NCBI GenBank assembly: GCA_950097015.1
Contig: CATNEN010000030.1
Location: 1,163,001-1,227,000 of the forward strand
Source: Macrostomum hystrix
Taxonomy: Eukaryota; Platyhelminthes; Macrostomidae
Direction of reading: 5' to 3'
DNA length: 64,000 nt
Part shown: piece by piece, positions 1 through 11,661 of the stretch
Numbering within the stretch: position 1 is the first letter of the stretch
Layout: each line of letters begins with the position of its first letter
Translations under genes and position numbers: made by a program
The notes under the pieces: model-generated
What the model was told of the DNA's origin: nothing
What the model saw: only the letters and a program-made list of their open reading frames with translations
Database searches by the model: none

Positions 1-3000
1 CTCTCTCCTCCATCACCATCTCCCCTCTGTCTTTTCTCTCTCCTCCATCACCATCTCCCCTCTGTCTTTTCTCTCTCCTCCTTCACCATCTCCCCCCTGT
101 CTTTTCTCTCTCCTCCATCACCATCTCCCCTCTGTCTTTTCTCTCTCCTCCATCACCATCTCCCCTCTGTCTTTTCTCTCTCCTCATTCACCATCTCCCC
201 TCTGTCTTTTCTCTCTCCTCATTCACCATCTCCCCTCTGTCTTTTTTCTCTCCTCCATCACCATCTCCCCTCTGTCTTTTCTCTCTCCTCCATCACCATC
301 TCCCCTCTGTCTTTTCTCTCTCCTCATTCACCATCTCCCCCCTGTCTTTTCTCTCTCCTCCTTCACCATCTCTCCTCTGTCTTTTTTCTCTCCTCCTTCA
401 CCATCTCCCCTCTGTCTTTTCTCTCTCCTCCTTCACCATCTCCCCTCTCTCTTTTCTCTCTCCTCCTTCACCATCTCCCCTCTCTCTTTTCTCTCTCCTC
501 CTTCACCATCTCCCCTCTGTCTTTTCTCTCTCCTCCATCACCATCTCCCCTCTCTCTTTTCTCTCTCCTCCTTCACCATCTCCCCTCTGTCTTTTCTCTC
601 TCCTCCATCACCATCTCCCCTCTGTCTTTTCTCTCTCCTCCTTCACCATCTCCCCCCTGTCTTTTCTCTCTCCTCATTCACCATCTCCCCCCTGTCTTTT
701 CTCTCTCCTCATTCACCATCTCCCCTCTGTCTTTTCTCTCTCCTCATTCACCATCTCCCCCCTGTCTTTTCTCTCTCCTCCATCACCATCTCCCCTCTGT
801 CTTTTCTCTCTCCTCCTTCACCATCTCCCCTCTCTCTTTTCTCTCTCCTCCTTCACCATCTCCCCTCTCTCTTTTCTCTCTCCTCCTTCACCATCTCCCC
901 TCTGTCTTTTCTCTCTCCTCCATCACCATCTCCCCTCTGTCTTTTCTCTCTCCTCATTCACCATCTTCCCCCTGTCTTTTCTCTCTCCTCCTTCCCCATC
1001 TCCCCTCTGTCTTTTCTCTCTCCTCCTTCACCATCTCCCCTCTGTCTTTTCTCTCTCCTCCATCACCATCTCCCCTCTGTCTTTTCTCTCTCCTCCTTCA
1101 CCATCTCCCCTCTGTCTTTTCTCTCTCCTCCTTCACCATCTCCCCTCTGTCTTTTCTCTCTCCTCCTTCACCATCTCCCCTCTCTCTTTTCTCTCTCCTC
1201 CTTCACCATCTCCCCTCTCTCTTTTCTCTCTCCTCCTTCACCATCTCCCCTCTGTCTTTTCTCTCTCCTCATTCACCATCTTCCCCCTGTCTTTTCTCTC
1301 TCCTCCTTCCCCATCTCCCCTCTGTCTTTTCTCTCTCCTCCTTCACCATCTCCCCTCTGTCTTTTCTCTCTCCTCCATCACCATCTCCCCTCTGTCTTTT
1401 CTCTCTCCTCCTTCACCATCTCCCCTCTGTCTTTTCTCTCTCCTCCTTCACCATCTCCCCTCTGTCTTTTCTCTCTCCTCCTTCACCATCTCCCCTCTCT
1501 CTTTTCTCTCTCCTCCTTCACCATCTCCCCTCTGTCTTTTCTCTCTCCTCCATCACCATCTCCCCTCTCTCTTTTCTCTCTCCTCCTTCACCATCTCCCC
1601 TCTGTCTTTTCTCTCTCCTCCATCACCATCTCCCTCTGTCTTTTCTCTCTCCTCCTTCACCATCTCCCCCCTGTCTTTTCTCTCTCCTCATTCACCATCT
1701 CCCCCCTGTCTTTTCTCTCTCCTCATTCACCATCTCCCCTCTGTCTTTTCTCTCTCCTCATTCACCATCTCCCCCCTGTCTTTTCTCTCTCCTCCATCAC
1801 CATCTCCCCTCTGTCTTTTCTCTCTCCTCCTTCACCATCTCCCCTCTCTCTTTTCTCTCTCCTCCTTCACCATCTCCCCTCTCTCTTTTCTCTCTCCTCC
1901 TTCACCATCTCCCCTCTGTCTTTTCTCTCTCCTCCATCACCATCTCCCCTCTGTCTTTTCTCTCTCCTCATTCACCATCTTCCCCCTGTCTTTTCTCTCT
2001 CCTCCTTCCCCATCTCCCCTCTGTCTTTTCTCTCTCCTCCTTCACCATCTCCCCTCTGTCTTTTCTCTCTCCTCCATCACCATCTCCCCTCTGTCTTTTC
2101 TCTCTCCTCCTTCACCATCTCCCCTCTGTCTTTTCTCTCTCCTCCTTCACCATCTCCCCTCTGTCTTTTCTCTCTCCTCCTTCACCATCTCCCCTCTCTC
2201 TTTTCTCTCTCCTCCTTCACCATCTCCCCTCTCTCTTTTCTCTCTCCTCCTTCACCATCTCCCCTCTCTCTTTTCTCTCTCCTCCTTCACCATCTCCCCT
2301 CTCTCTTTTCTCTCTCCTCCTTCACCATCTCCCCTCTGTCTTTTCTCTCTCCTCCATCACCATCTCCCCTCTCTCTTTTCTCTCTCCTCCTTCACCATCT
2401 CCCCTCTGTCTTTTCTCTCTCCTCCATCACCATCTCCCCTCTGTCTTTTCTCTCTCCTCCTTCACCATCTCCCCCCTGTCTTTTCTCTCTCCTCATTCAC
2501 CATCTCCCCCCTGTCTTTTCTCTCTCCTCATTCACCATCTCCCCTCTGTCTTTTCTCTCTCCTCATTCACCATCTCCCCCCTGTCTTTTCTCTCTCCTCC
2601 ATCACCATCTCCCCTCTGTCTTTTCTCTCTCCTCCTTCACCATCTCCCCTCTCTCTTTTCTCTCTCCTCCTTCACCATCTCCCCTCTCTCTTTTCTCTCT
2701 CCTCCTTCACCATCTCCCCTCTGTCTTTTCTCTCTCCTCCATCACCATCTCCCCTCTGTCTTTTCTCTCTCCTCATTCACCATCTTCCCCCTGTCTTTTC
2801 TCTCTCCTCCTTCCCCATCTCCCCTCTGTCTTTTCTCTCTCCTCCTTCACCATCTCCCCTCTGTCTTTTCTCTCTCCTCCATCACCATCTCCCCTCTGTC
2901 TTTTCTCTCTCCTCCTTCACCATCTCCCCTCTGTCTTTTCTCTCTCCTCCTTCACCATCTCCCCTCTGTCTTTTCTCTCTCCTCCATCACCATCTCCCCT

Positions 3001-4625
3001 CTGTCTTTTCTCTCTCCTCCATCACCATCTCCCCTCTGTCTTTTCTCTCTCCTCCTTCACCATCTCCCCCCTGTCTTTTCTCTCTCCTCCATCACCATCT
3101 CCCCTCTGTCTTTTCTCTCTCCTCCATCACCATCTCCCCTCTGTCTTTTCTCTCTCCTCATTCACCATCTCCCCTCTGTCTTTTCTCTCTCCTCATTCAC
3201 CATCTCCCCTCTGTCTTTTTTCTCTCCTCCATCACCATCTCCCCTCTGTCTTTTCTCTCTCCTCCATCACCATCTCCCCTCTGTCTTTTCTCTCTCCTCA
3301 TTCACCATCTCCCCCCTGTCTTTTCTCTCTCCTCCTTCACCATCTCCCCTCTCTCTTTTCTCTCTCCTCATTCACCATCTCCCCTCTGTCTTTTTTCTCT
3401 CCTCCATCACCATCTCCCCTCTGTCTTTTCTCTCTCCTCCATCACCATCTCCCCTCTGTCTTTTCTCTCTCCTCATTCACCATCTCCCCCCTGTCTTTTC
3501 TCTCTCCTCCTTCACCATCTCCCCTCTCTCTTTTCTCTCTCCTCATTCACCATCTCCCCTCTGTCTTTTCTCTCTCCTCCTTCACCATCTCCCCTCTGTC
3601 TTTTCTCTCTCCTCCTTCACCATCTCCCCTCTCTCTTTTCTCTCTCCTCCTTCACCATCTCCCCTCTCTCTTTTCTCTCTCCTCCTTCACCATCTCCCCT
3701 CTGTCTTTTCTCTCTCCTCCATCACCATCTCCCCTCTCTCTTTTCTCTCTCCTCCTTCACCATCTCCCCTCTGTCTTTTCTCTCTCCTCCATCACCATCT
3801 CCCCTCTGTCTTTTCTCTCTCCTCCTTCACCATCTCCCCCCTGTCTTTTCTCTCTCCTCCTTCACCATCTCCCCCCTGTCTTTTCTCTCTCCTCCTTCAC
3901 CATCTCCCCTCTGTCTTTTCTCTCTCCTCCTTCACCATCTCCCCTCTGTCTTTTCTCTCTCCTCCTTCACCATCTCCCCTCTCTCTTTTCTCTCTCCTCC
4001 TTCACCATCTCCCCTCTGTCTTTTCTCTCTCCTCCTTCACCATCTCCCCTCTGTCTTTTCTCTCTCCTCCATCACCATCTCCCCTCTGTCTTTTCTCTCT
4101 CCTCATTCACCATCTTCCCCCTGTCTTTTCTCTCTCCTCCTTCACCATCTCCCCTCTGTCTTTTCTCTCTCCTCCATCACCATCTCCCCTCTGTCTTTTC
4201 TCTCTCCTCCATCACCATCTCCCCTCTGTCTTTTCTCTCTCCTCCTTCACCATCTCCCCTCTGTCTTTTCTCTCTCCTCCATCACCATCTCCCCTCTGTC
4301 TTTTCTCTCTCCTCATTCACCATCTCCCCTCTGTCTTTTCTCTCTCCTCCATCACCATCTCCCCTCTGTCTTTTCTCTCTCCTCATTCACCATCTCCCCC
4401 CTGTCTTTTCTCTCTCCTCCTTCACCATCTCCCCTCTCTCTTTTCTCTCTCCTCCTTCACCATCTCCCCTCTCTCTTTTCTCTCTCCTCCTTCACCATCT
4501 CCCCTCTGTCTTTTTTCTCTCCTCCCACCTTCTCTTAACTTTCTCCCCTCTTTATTTTTCCTCCTTCCCTCACTATCTACCATCTCTCCTCCTTCACTAT
4601 CTCCCATCTCTGTTCCCTCAATATC
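1..4625. repeat. 35-bp minisatellite array (pyrimidine-rich)
   Basis: About 129 copies of a 35-bp unit (CTCTCTCCTCC..TCACCATCTCCCC..TGTCTTTT) run from the window edge to about 4525, then degenerate to about 4625. The array is open at the left edge. Variants (CCATCA, CCTTCA, CATTCA; TGTC or TCTC) recur in blocks, so there is higher-order structure. Nearly all bases of the plus strand are pyrimidines apart from a few A and G positions per unit. Confidence 0.97.
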
Positions 4626-5020
4626 TCATTGTTTTGTTGATTCTCTTGCTGCCAAGTTTTAATCACCAATCGGTTTTACTACCTTAAATTTAATACTTTT
4701 TTCCTTGTCGTCTTCTTGCGTTGGATTTTGGAAAGCATTGTTGTGTATTTTAGAAATTGTATGCTTTTTATGTCAGCAAAATGCTACTCAGTTTTTTTAC
4801 CGGAGTTGAATTGCTCCTGAAACGGTTATTGTTTAAAACCAGGACTAAAATAAATGCCGCAAAACCTTTCGCTTTAAAAAAATTGTCTAACATTGTTGAT
4901 CCAGTGAGTCAAGCCCCTAGCGGCAATGGGTAAATTCAGGTAGTCGTAAAAGGCTTATACGGCGGTAAACAACTGCCAGAGGGAGTATAAGAAGCAAACT
5001 GAGAATAACCAAGCTAGGAT
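4626..5020. other. Unique intergenic sequence, nothing recognised
   Basis: AT-rich sequence between two arrays. I see no coding frame, tRNA-like box or terminal inverted repeat in it. Confidence 0.5.
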
Positions 5021-5755
5021 TTAGCTAGGAGCTAGGACTTAGCTAGGAGCTAGGATTTAGCTAGGAGCTAGGATTTAGATAGGAGCTAGGATTTAGCTAG
5101 GAGCTAGGACTTAGCTAGGAGCTAGGATTTAGCTAGGAGCTAGGATTTAGCTAGGAGCTAGGATTTAGATAGGAGCTAGGATTTAGCTAGGAGCTAGGAT
5201 TTAGCTAGGAGCTAGGATTTAGCTAGGAGCTAGGATTTAGATAGGAGCTAGGAGCAAGCTAGCTATGAGCTAGGGGCAAGCTAGCTAGGAGCTAGAAGCA
5301 AGCTAGGAGCTAGGGGCAAGCTAGCTAGGAGCTAGGAGCAAGCTAGGAGCTAGGAGCAAGCTAGCTAGGAGCTAGGAGCAAGCAAGCTAGGAGCTAGGAG
5401 CAAGCTAGGAGCTAGGGGCAAGCTAGCTAGGAGCTAGGAGCAAGCTAGCTAGGAGCTAGGAGCAAGCTAGGAGCTAGGGGCAAGCTAGCTAGGAGCTAGG
5501 AGCAAGCTAGCTAGGAGCTAGGAGCAAGCTAGGAGCTAGGGGCAAGCTAGCTAGGAGCTAGGAGCAAGCTAGCTAGGAGCTAGGAGCAAGCTAGGAGCTA
5601 GGAGCAAGCAAGCTAGGAGCTAGGAGCAAGCTAGGAGCTAGGGGCAAGCAAGCTAGGAGCTAGGAGCAAGCTAGGAGCTAGGAGCGAGCTAGGAGCGAGC
5701 TAGGAGCGAGCTAGGAGCGAGCTAGGAGCGAGCTAGGAGCAAGCTAGGAGCAAAT
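5021..5755. repeat. 18-22-bp AGCTAG-rich minisatellite
   Basis: The first part repeats an 18-bp unit (GAGCTAGGATTTAGCTAG). From about 5248 it changes to GAGCTAGGAGCAAGCTAGCT-type units of 18 or 22 bp, ending in short GCGAGCTAGGA units. The palindromic AGCT and CTAG steps make every unit weakly self-complementary. Confidence 0.95.
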
Positions 5756-6925
5756 GGTTGCTGGGACTGGCTGTTGGGACTGGTTGATGGGACTATCCGT
5801 CTCGATAAAAGAAAAATCGACGATATGACTTAAAAGGTCTTTTAGGAGCAACTTCAGAAAAAAATAAATAATTGGAAAATCTTTGTGATTTTGATCCGCG
5901 ATTAGGGGCGATGATTTCCCTTGATACTGAGCTGAATTTCTTGCCACAATGTTCTGCTGCAAACTGACTTAATGAGCAATGAAAGAACTTTGTACAGCAA
6001 TCGGAAAGGAGATATATTAATTTTAGAACATGCGGAGACTTTTTTTAACCGTTTAAGAAATTTTAATGGTAGAACTACCAAGGGAGAATTCCCCCATACC
6101 ATTTTTTTACTGCACCCAAACGGAGCAGCGTAAGCAAACAAGAATCAAGTCGCCAGCAGCAGTAGTAGGAGTTAGCAGAACCCTGCCGACACTGCGGAGA
6201 TAGGAGGCTATCTCGCCAGTGTATTTTGGAGTGTGGAGGGGCGCCGAACAGAGGAGGAGGATGATAGGAAGAAAGAATTGGGGTGGGGTGGGTGTGGCGT
6301 CCAATCCGAGACTGGAGGGTGGGGAGGCATGGGGTGGGTGGGTGCCTTTAGCCGGTTCTACTGTATTAAGAGCTAGTAGTGGTCACCGACCTTTATCTTG
6401 ACGGAGTTACACGGAGACGGACGGCGAGGGTGTCCTGTGGTTGAGCTTCGCCCAATATTGAGACAAACCAAAAAGTCTGATCAAGGTCGGTGACCACGGA
6501 AGTGGCAGATGATGCAGGCACATTCGGGTGATGAACTGATCAAGTTTGACATAGGATGCATGAAATAAACTAGCTCTTTTATTAAGTAAACTCAGACCTT
6601 CGGCCAGAACCGTTGAATATCTCGACTGAGTTTATTCAGTACTTGGCCGTATAAGACCAACTATGCAGAATTGAATCAGATTAAAAAAATATCTAATCAC
6701 AGCTTCTCTGCTTAGTGCAGCTCCGGCTCTTCCCAGACGAATATGGTTCGCTACGTCTTCAAAACGCAAGCGGCACTTTCTTGGAAAATAGCTCGTAGAA
6801 GAGATGGCGAAAGAAGCATGGATAGGAAATTGTTTTCCTTCATGTATGGCAAGAAATCCCAGATGCTTTTTCTATTCTATGGCTAACATTTTAGAACCAC
6901 GAAGAACCATTAACCAGAGAAATGC
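5756..6925. other. Intergenic, no gene recognised
   Basis: Short frames here have no family resemblance. The only structure I see is the inverted-repeat pair listed at 6378-6498. Confidence 0.45.
6378..6498. repeat. Short inverted-repeat element (possible MITE)
   Basis: AGTGGTCACCGACCTTTATC at the left and GATCAAGGTCGGTGACCAC at the right are near-perfect inverted copies enclosing about 80 bp. This could be a tiny MITE or simply a hairpin. No target-site duplication was identified. Confidence 0.4.
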
Positions 6926-7565
6926 GAAATTCAATTCAATTAGTTAAATGACGCGTTTCGCACGACAACGTGCATCTTCAGGTTTATTTAAAACAAAAGT
7001 GAACGAGTAGAGATTGCGAGTAAAAAAATTTTAAACACTTTTTTGGGCTTTTAGGGTTGTTAGGGTTGTAGCCAACTGTACATGGTGTACAGCCAGTACC
7101 CCTCCCTCAGAATACACGGAGAACATTGCCCGTGCCATGTGTTGGAGTTGAGTGTTGAGGTTGGGGGTATGAGCTTTAATGTTCCAGTCTTCAGAAATCT
7201 GCAATTTTGGAGCACGGCTTTGAAGCGAACTTCTGGTTTGCAGTTGGAGCAACTATTGCATTCTAAGAGATGGTTTTGGATAGCCCACGGTTTCAGCCAG
7301 AGCTCCCTGATTCTAGTGTACAGGTGCCTTTCAGTTTCCGTAGGAGACGCTCTGATCCTCAGAGCAGTTGAAGTGAAAAGTGGCACCAGCACGAAACGCT
7401 AACTTTAGCAAAACGAAAGACAACACGAATGTTGCGATTAAGCGAGTCACGGAATAATTTGCAGATTTTGTTTTGAAAAATTCCGAAGGATAACCGACGA
7501 AAGGGAGGCCAAGAGTTGGTTCGTTGTGATACATGAGGTCAGATTTAACAGTAGCCTGTTTGACT

Positions 7566-8521
7566 AGTGTTTCAGTGCTGGACCCACTCCCAACACTGTG
7601 GCAAGAGCTCAAGCGTTTTCCAAAACGAAATGCTCGCCATCAGTCTCTGTGCGGCTGAACTGCGCCAGAGGCAGCTGACTGGACGGAGGATCTTTTTTCA
7701 CTCCGACAGTCAAGCAGCTCTCAAGGCCTTCAGCCGCTGCACCTCTCGCTCCAGAACCACCTTGGACTGCCACACCCAGTTAAACGGATTGGCACAGTCT
7801 AACAAGGTGGAGCTGATGTGGATCCCTAGGCACGCCGGGTTCACAGGGAATGAGATGGCGGACCAGCTTGCTAAGGCTGGCGCAGCCAGCTCCCTGCGCA
7901 GGGCCCGGAGGCCCCGATCCCCGCTTCTGTGGTCAACTCCAACATCAACCGCTGGATGGAGACCCAGCACCGGAGGAGGTGGTCTAGCACCCTGAACTGT
8001 CGCCAGTCCAGGGCTGCAGTGCCAACCCCCTCTAGTAACCTGCGTAAAGCCTTGCTCAGGCTAAATCGCAGAGACCTGAGAGCAGTCACCATGTCCCTCT
8101 CGGGACATGGCTGCTTCAACAGACACCGCTACCTCCAAGGCCACGTGCCTGAGGAAACGTGTCCCTTCTGCTGCTTCGGACGTGAAAACGCCGAGCATTT
8201 CATCTGCCACTGCCCGGCCTTCACCCGGGCTAGGCTTAAACATCTCGGGCCGGCGCCGACCCTAGTCGAAGCCTGCTCGCCCGAGAGCATTCCACAGCTC
8301 GCCCACTTCCTTCGGGATACCGGCCGAGCTGATTTCTTCCCAGCCTATGGCGAGGAGGATCGCGCGGCGGGATCGACCGACGGACCACCCTGAGCGGCAC
8401 CGCCTCGCTGGAGGCCGTCTGGCTGCCAGGGGTTAGCGATATGGGCGGCATCGGCCGCCTCCTCGCTGCGTCCGTCATGGAGGCTCCCTGCCGCTAAGTC
8501 AAGCCAAGTCAAGTGTTTCAG
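7566..8521 (+). mobile_element. 5'-truncated non-LTR retrotransposon (LINE) with 10-bp TSD
   Basis: The element body is 7576-8511. The 10-mer AGTGTTTCAG occurs immediately before it (7566-7575) and after it (8512-8521), as expected of target-primed reverse transcription. The body encodes only an RNase H domain and the terminal zinc-finger tail. It ends in a CAAGT-like microsatellite (AAGTCAAGCCAAGTCAA) rather than poly(A). It interrupts the Penelope-like element on the opposite strand, so it is the younger insertion. Confidence 0.85.
7576..8393 (+). pseudogene. LINE ORF2 C-terminus: RNase H plus CCHC-like tail
   Basis: The frame ending at 7995 encodes an RNase H fold: NEMLAISLCAAE, then FHSDSQAALKA, then IPRHAGFTGNEMADQLAK, which supply the acidic residues and the H..GxxGNExAD signature. 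A frameshift near 7925-7995 moves to the frame ending at 8393, which has the retrotransposon tail CPFCCFGRENAEHFICHCPA followed by the Arg/Leu stretch. No reverse transcriptase or endonuclease is present, so the copy is dead on arrival. RNase H upstream of a terminal zinc finger is known from several LINE clades (I, Jockey-related and others); the clade cannot be fixed here. Confidence 0.8.
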
Positions 8522-8760
8522 AGACGAATTTGTTCATGTGGTTCCAAACGAAAGCGCTTGGATAACCATTTTTTTAAACATGTTGGTCAAAAGGTTGAAA
8601 CTTTTCATGGCAAACTGCAAATCAAAGATTTTTACCTTTGATGGGTTTTTTCTTACTGCCAGCCGATCGCCGGAGGACATTACGGTGCCATAACGAGACC
8701 ATCTAAATGAAGATAAAGCGTTTTTAGCGCCACAGATACGCAAAGGACAAGTTTTTTAAG

Positions 8761-9240
8761 TTCCGGAATCTGCTGGACAACTACTGAGCGAAAATATTTT
8801 AGTGCCAAGGCGACATTTTCTCATAGAAGCAAGAGAGATAGAAACTGTAGCTTGCTCTGCCGAACCAACAACGAAGAGTGCAGCAAAACAATAATACTAA
8901 TATAATGCGATAACAGCACAGTGCCTGCTTATTCCACGCATGCTTATGATTAACAGACGCCCCGATAATGCAACACTGACGGGGAGGGGACGACTTTCCT
9001 GTCAATTTTCAGCTCATACTTCTGGCTCAGAGAAGCGACCTACGAGCTACTCCTGGATGACATCCCGCTTGCCTGGACTGGGATTCGACAGCAGATCAGC
9101 AGCAGCAAAGCAAAGAAGCTCACTTAAAACTAGAAAAGCAGGAAAGTGAAAAAAGCTACCTCTCGAAATTGTTCCAACTAGTGGACTGACTACCGAACTG
9201 TTTATATGTCTGCAGATTGATCGAATGCCCACATCTCAAC
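8761..9240. other. Intergenic, no gene recognised
   Basis: No convincing coding frame or terminal repeats. It may include more of the decayed Penelope-like element, but I found no motif to support extending it. Confidence 0.4.
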
Positions 9241-10975
9241 CATTTCATTTGAGGTGACAGCACACTCCAGTCCACACTTGAGGTGACAACACACTCCTGT
9301 CCACACTTGAGGTGACAACACACTCCAGTCCACACCTGAGGTGACAACACACTCCAGTCCACACTTCAGGTGACAACACACTCCAGTCCACACTTGAGGT
9401 GACAACACACTCCAGTCCACACCTGAGGTGACAACACACTCCAATCCCTACTTGAGGTGACAACACACTCCAGTCCACACCTGAGGTGACAACACACTCC
9501 AGTCCACACTTGAGGTGACAACACACTCCTGTCCACACTTGAGGTGACAACACACTCCAGTCCACACTTGAGGTGACAACACACTCCTGTCCACACCTGA
9601 GGTGACAACACACTCCAGTCCACACTTCAGGTGACAACACATTCCAGTCCACACTTGAGGTGACAACACACTCCAGTCCACACCTGAGGTGACAACACAC
9701 TCCAATCCCTACTTGAGGTGACAACACACTCCAGTCCACACTTGAGGTGACAACACACTCCAGTCCACACCTGAGGTGACAACACACTCCTGTCCACACC
9801 TGAGGTGACAACACACTCCAATCCCTACTTGAGGTTACAACACACTCCAATCCGTACTTGAGGTGACAACACACTCCAGTCCACACTTGAGGTGACAACA
9901 CACTCCAGTCCACACTTGAGGTGACAACACACTCCAGTCCACACCTGAGGTGACAACACACTCCAGTCCACACTTCAGGTGACAACACATTCCTGTCCAC
10001 ACTTGAGGTGACAACACACTCCAGTCCACACCTGAGGTGACAACACACTCCAGTCCACACTTCAGGTGACAACACATTCCTGTCCACACTTGAGGTGACA
10101 ACACACTCCAGTCCACACCTGAGGTGACAACACACTCCAATCCCTACTTGAGGTGACAACACACTCCAGTCCACACTTGAGGTGACAATACACTCCAGTC
10201 CACACCTGAGGTGACAACACACTCCTGTCCACACCTGAGGTGACAACACACTCCAATCCCTACTTGAGGTTACAACACACTCCAATCCCTACTTGAGGTG
10301 ACAACACACTCCAGTCCACACATGAGGTGACAACACACTCCAATCCGTACTTGAGGTGACAACACACTCCTGTCCACACCTGAGGTGACAACACACTCCA
10401 ATCCGTACTTGAGGTGACAACACACTCCAGTCCACACTTGAGGTGACAACACACTCCAGTCCACACCTGAGGTGACAAGACACTCCTGTCCACACCTGAG
10501 GTGACAACACACTCCAATCCGTACTTGAGGTGACAACACACTCCTGTCCACACCTGAGGTGACAACACACTCCTGTCCACACCTGAGGTGACAACACACT
10601 CCTGTCCACACCTGAGGTGACAACACACTCCAATCCCTACTTGAGGTTACAACACACTCCAATCCCTACTTGAGGTGACAACACACTCCAATCCCTACTT
10701 GAGGTGACAACACACTCCTGTCCACACCAGAGGTGACAACACACTCCAATCCCTACTTTAGGTTACAACACACTCCAATCCGTACTTGAGGTGACAACAC
10801 ACTCCAGTCCACACATGAGGTGACAACACACTCCAGTCCACACATGAGGTGACAACACACTCCAATCCGTACTTGAGGTGACAACACAGTCCTGTCCACA
10901 CCTGAGGTGACAACACATTCCTGTCCACACCTGAGGTGACAACACACTCCTGTCCACACCTGAGGTGACAACACA
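9241..10975. repeat. 29-bp minisatellite array A
   Basis: About 59 copies of a 29-bp unit (TTGAGGTGACAACACACTCC + AGTCCACAC), with CTCCAATCCGTAC, CTCCAATCCCTAC and CTCCTGTCC variants. Because 29 is not divisible by 3, three units give a 29-residue peptide period, and long frames appear in all three minus-strand frames. These are artefacts of the repeat. Confidence 0.97.
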
Positions 10976-11038
10976 AATTTCTATGCTCGCATTAGCTGAT
11001 AGCTCAAATTCCAATCGGCGCATGTGTTGAAGACGCAT

Positions 11039-11381
11039 GCACAGATTTGAGATATTTAATCAGCTGGTTCTGACTCTCTTTGCCAGAGATAATCCTAATA
11101 CTCCAATCAGATTGCTTCAATCGCCTGGGCAACAGACCCATTGGATTCTAGACCGGCCGGCCAATTAGCGGAAAAGTCTGCCGTTGCCAGCAGCTTTGCT
11201 CCCTCCCTCCCCAAGCACTTCTATACTTTACTGCTCCTCTTGCAGTCGATCTTGTTGGATGCAGTTGAGCTTGGCTTGTTGTTGTGTCGAGTGGTCTGAG
11301 AAATTCAAGGATTTCTAGGAATTCATGAGCCTGACGACAAAGATTTATCAGTAGAAACAGAGCTTCACTTAAACAGTCGCC
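11039..11381 (+). promoter_or_regulatory. Upstream region / 5' UTR of the DEG/ENaC gene
   Basis: Unique sequence between array A and the start codon. A pyrimidine tract ending in TTGCAG at 11245 could be a cis or trans splice acceptor, giving a 5' UTR of about 136 nt. This is inference. No TATA box stands out. Confidence 0.35.
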
Positions 11382-11453
11382 ATGACCTCAGAGGAGGATG
11401 GTGACGAGATATCGGCAGCTTATCGAACTCTGCTTGATACTCAGCAGCAGCAG

Positions 11454-11501
<48 letters not shown>

Positions 11502-11661
11502 ATACCACAGCATCAACAGGAGAACTTCAGCATGGAGCAGCAGTCCAATGGTGCAGCTTTATCTGGCTCTTCTGTCCCGAGATTCACGCCGAGGACAGAC
11601 AGTCAGTGGTCCTACCTGGCTCACAGGCTGGCTGCCTATGGCCGAACTACCTCCATGCCAG
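11382..11661 (+). CDS. DEG/ENaC exon 1 (N-terminus, polyQ)
   Basis: Encodes the cytoplasmic N-terminus: acidic start MTSEEDGDE, polyQ 21-40, and YLAHRLAAYGRTTSMPG at the end. The donor is CCAG|GTGAGA, phase 1. In DEG/ENaC proteins the last part normally contains a conserved His-Gly gating pair; here Gly is kept and Pro replaces His. The CAG/CAA mixture (ending in AACAACAA) is an expandable tract. Confidence 0.85.

Larger units (their letters stand above)
6930..8760 (-). mobile_element. Decayed Penelope-like retroelement, 3' part
   Basis: On the minus strand, broken frames resemble the end of a Penelope-like element in the right order. KNGYPSAFVWNHM (about 8522-8580) resembles the end of the reverse transcriptase. 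LGLPFVGYPSE (about 7500) resembles the linker. ETERHLYTRIREL followed by NHLLEC (7060-7392) resembles the GIY-YIG endonuclease, and PNLNTQ lies near 7150. The 3' end carries a CTGAAGATGCACG motif and a CGAAACGCGTC motif (6950-6985). Stops and frameshifts separate the pieces, and a LINE (7576-8511) is inserted between linker and RT. The 5' limit near 8760 is approximate. Family assignment is from recognised motif order only. Confidence 0.6.

Noticed and set aside
7045-7075. Telomere-like TTAGGG words
   Set aside because: Only GGCTTTTAGGGTTGTTAGGG with irregular spacing, inside the Penelope-like element.
9245-10285. 346-residue minus-strand frame (CVVTSSVDWSVLSPQ repeats)
   Set aside because: It is the 29-bp array read in a frame without stops. 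Equivalent frames exist in all three phases and there is no unique sequence.
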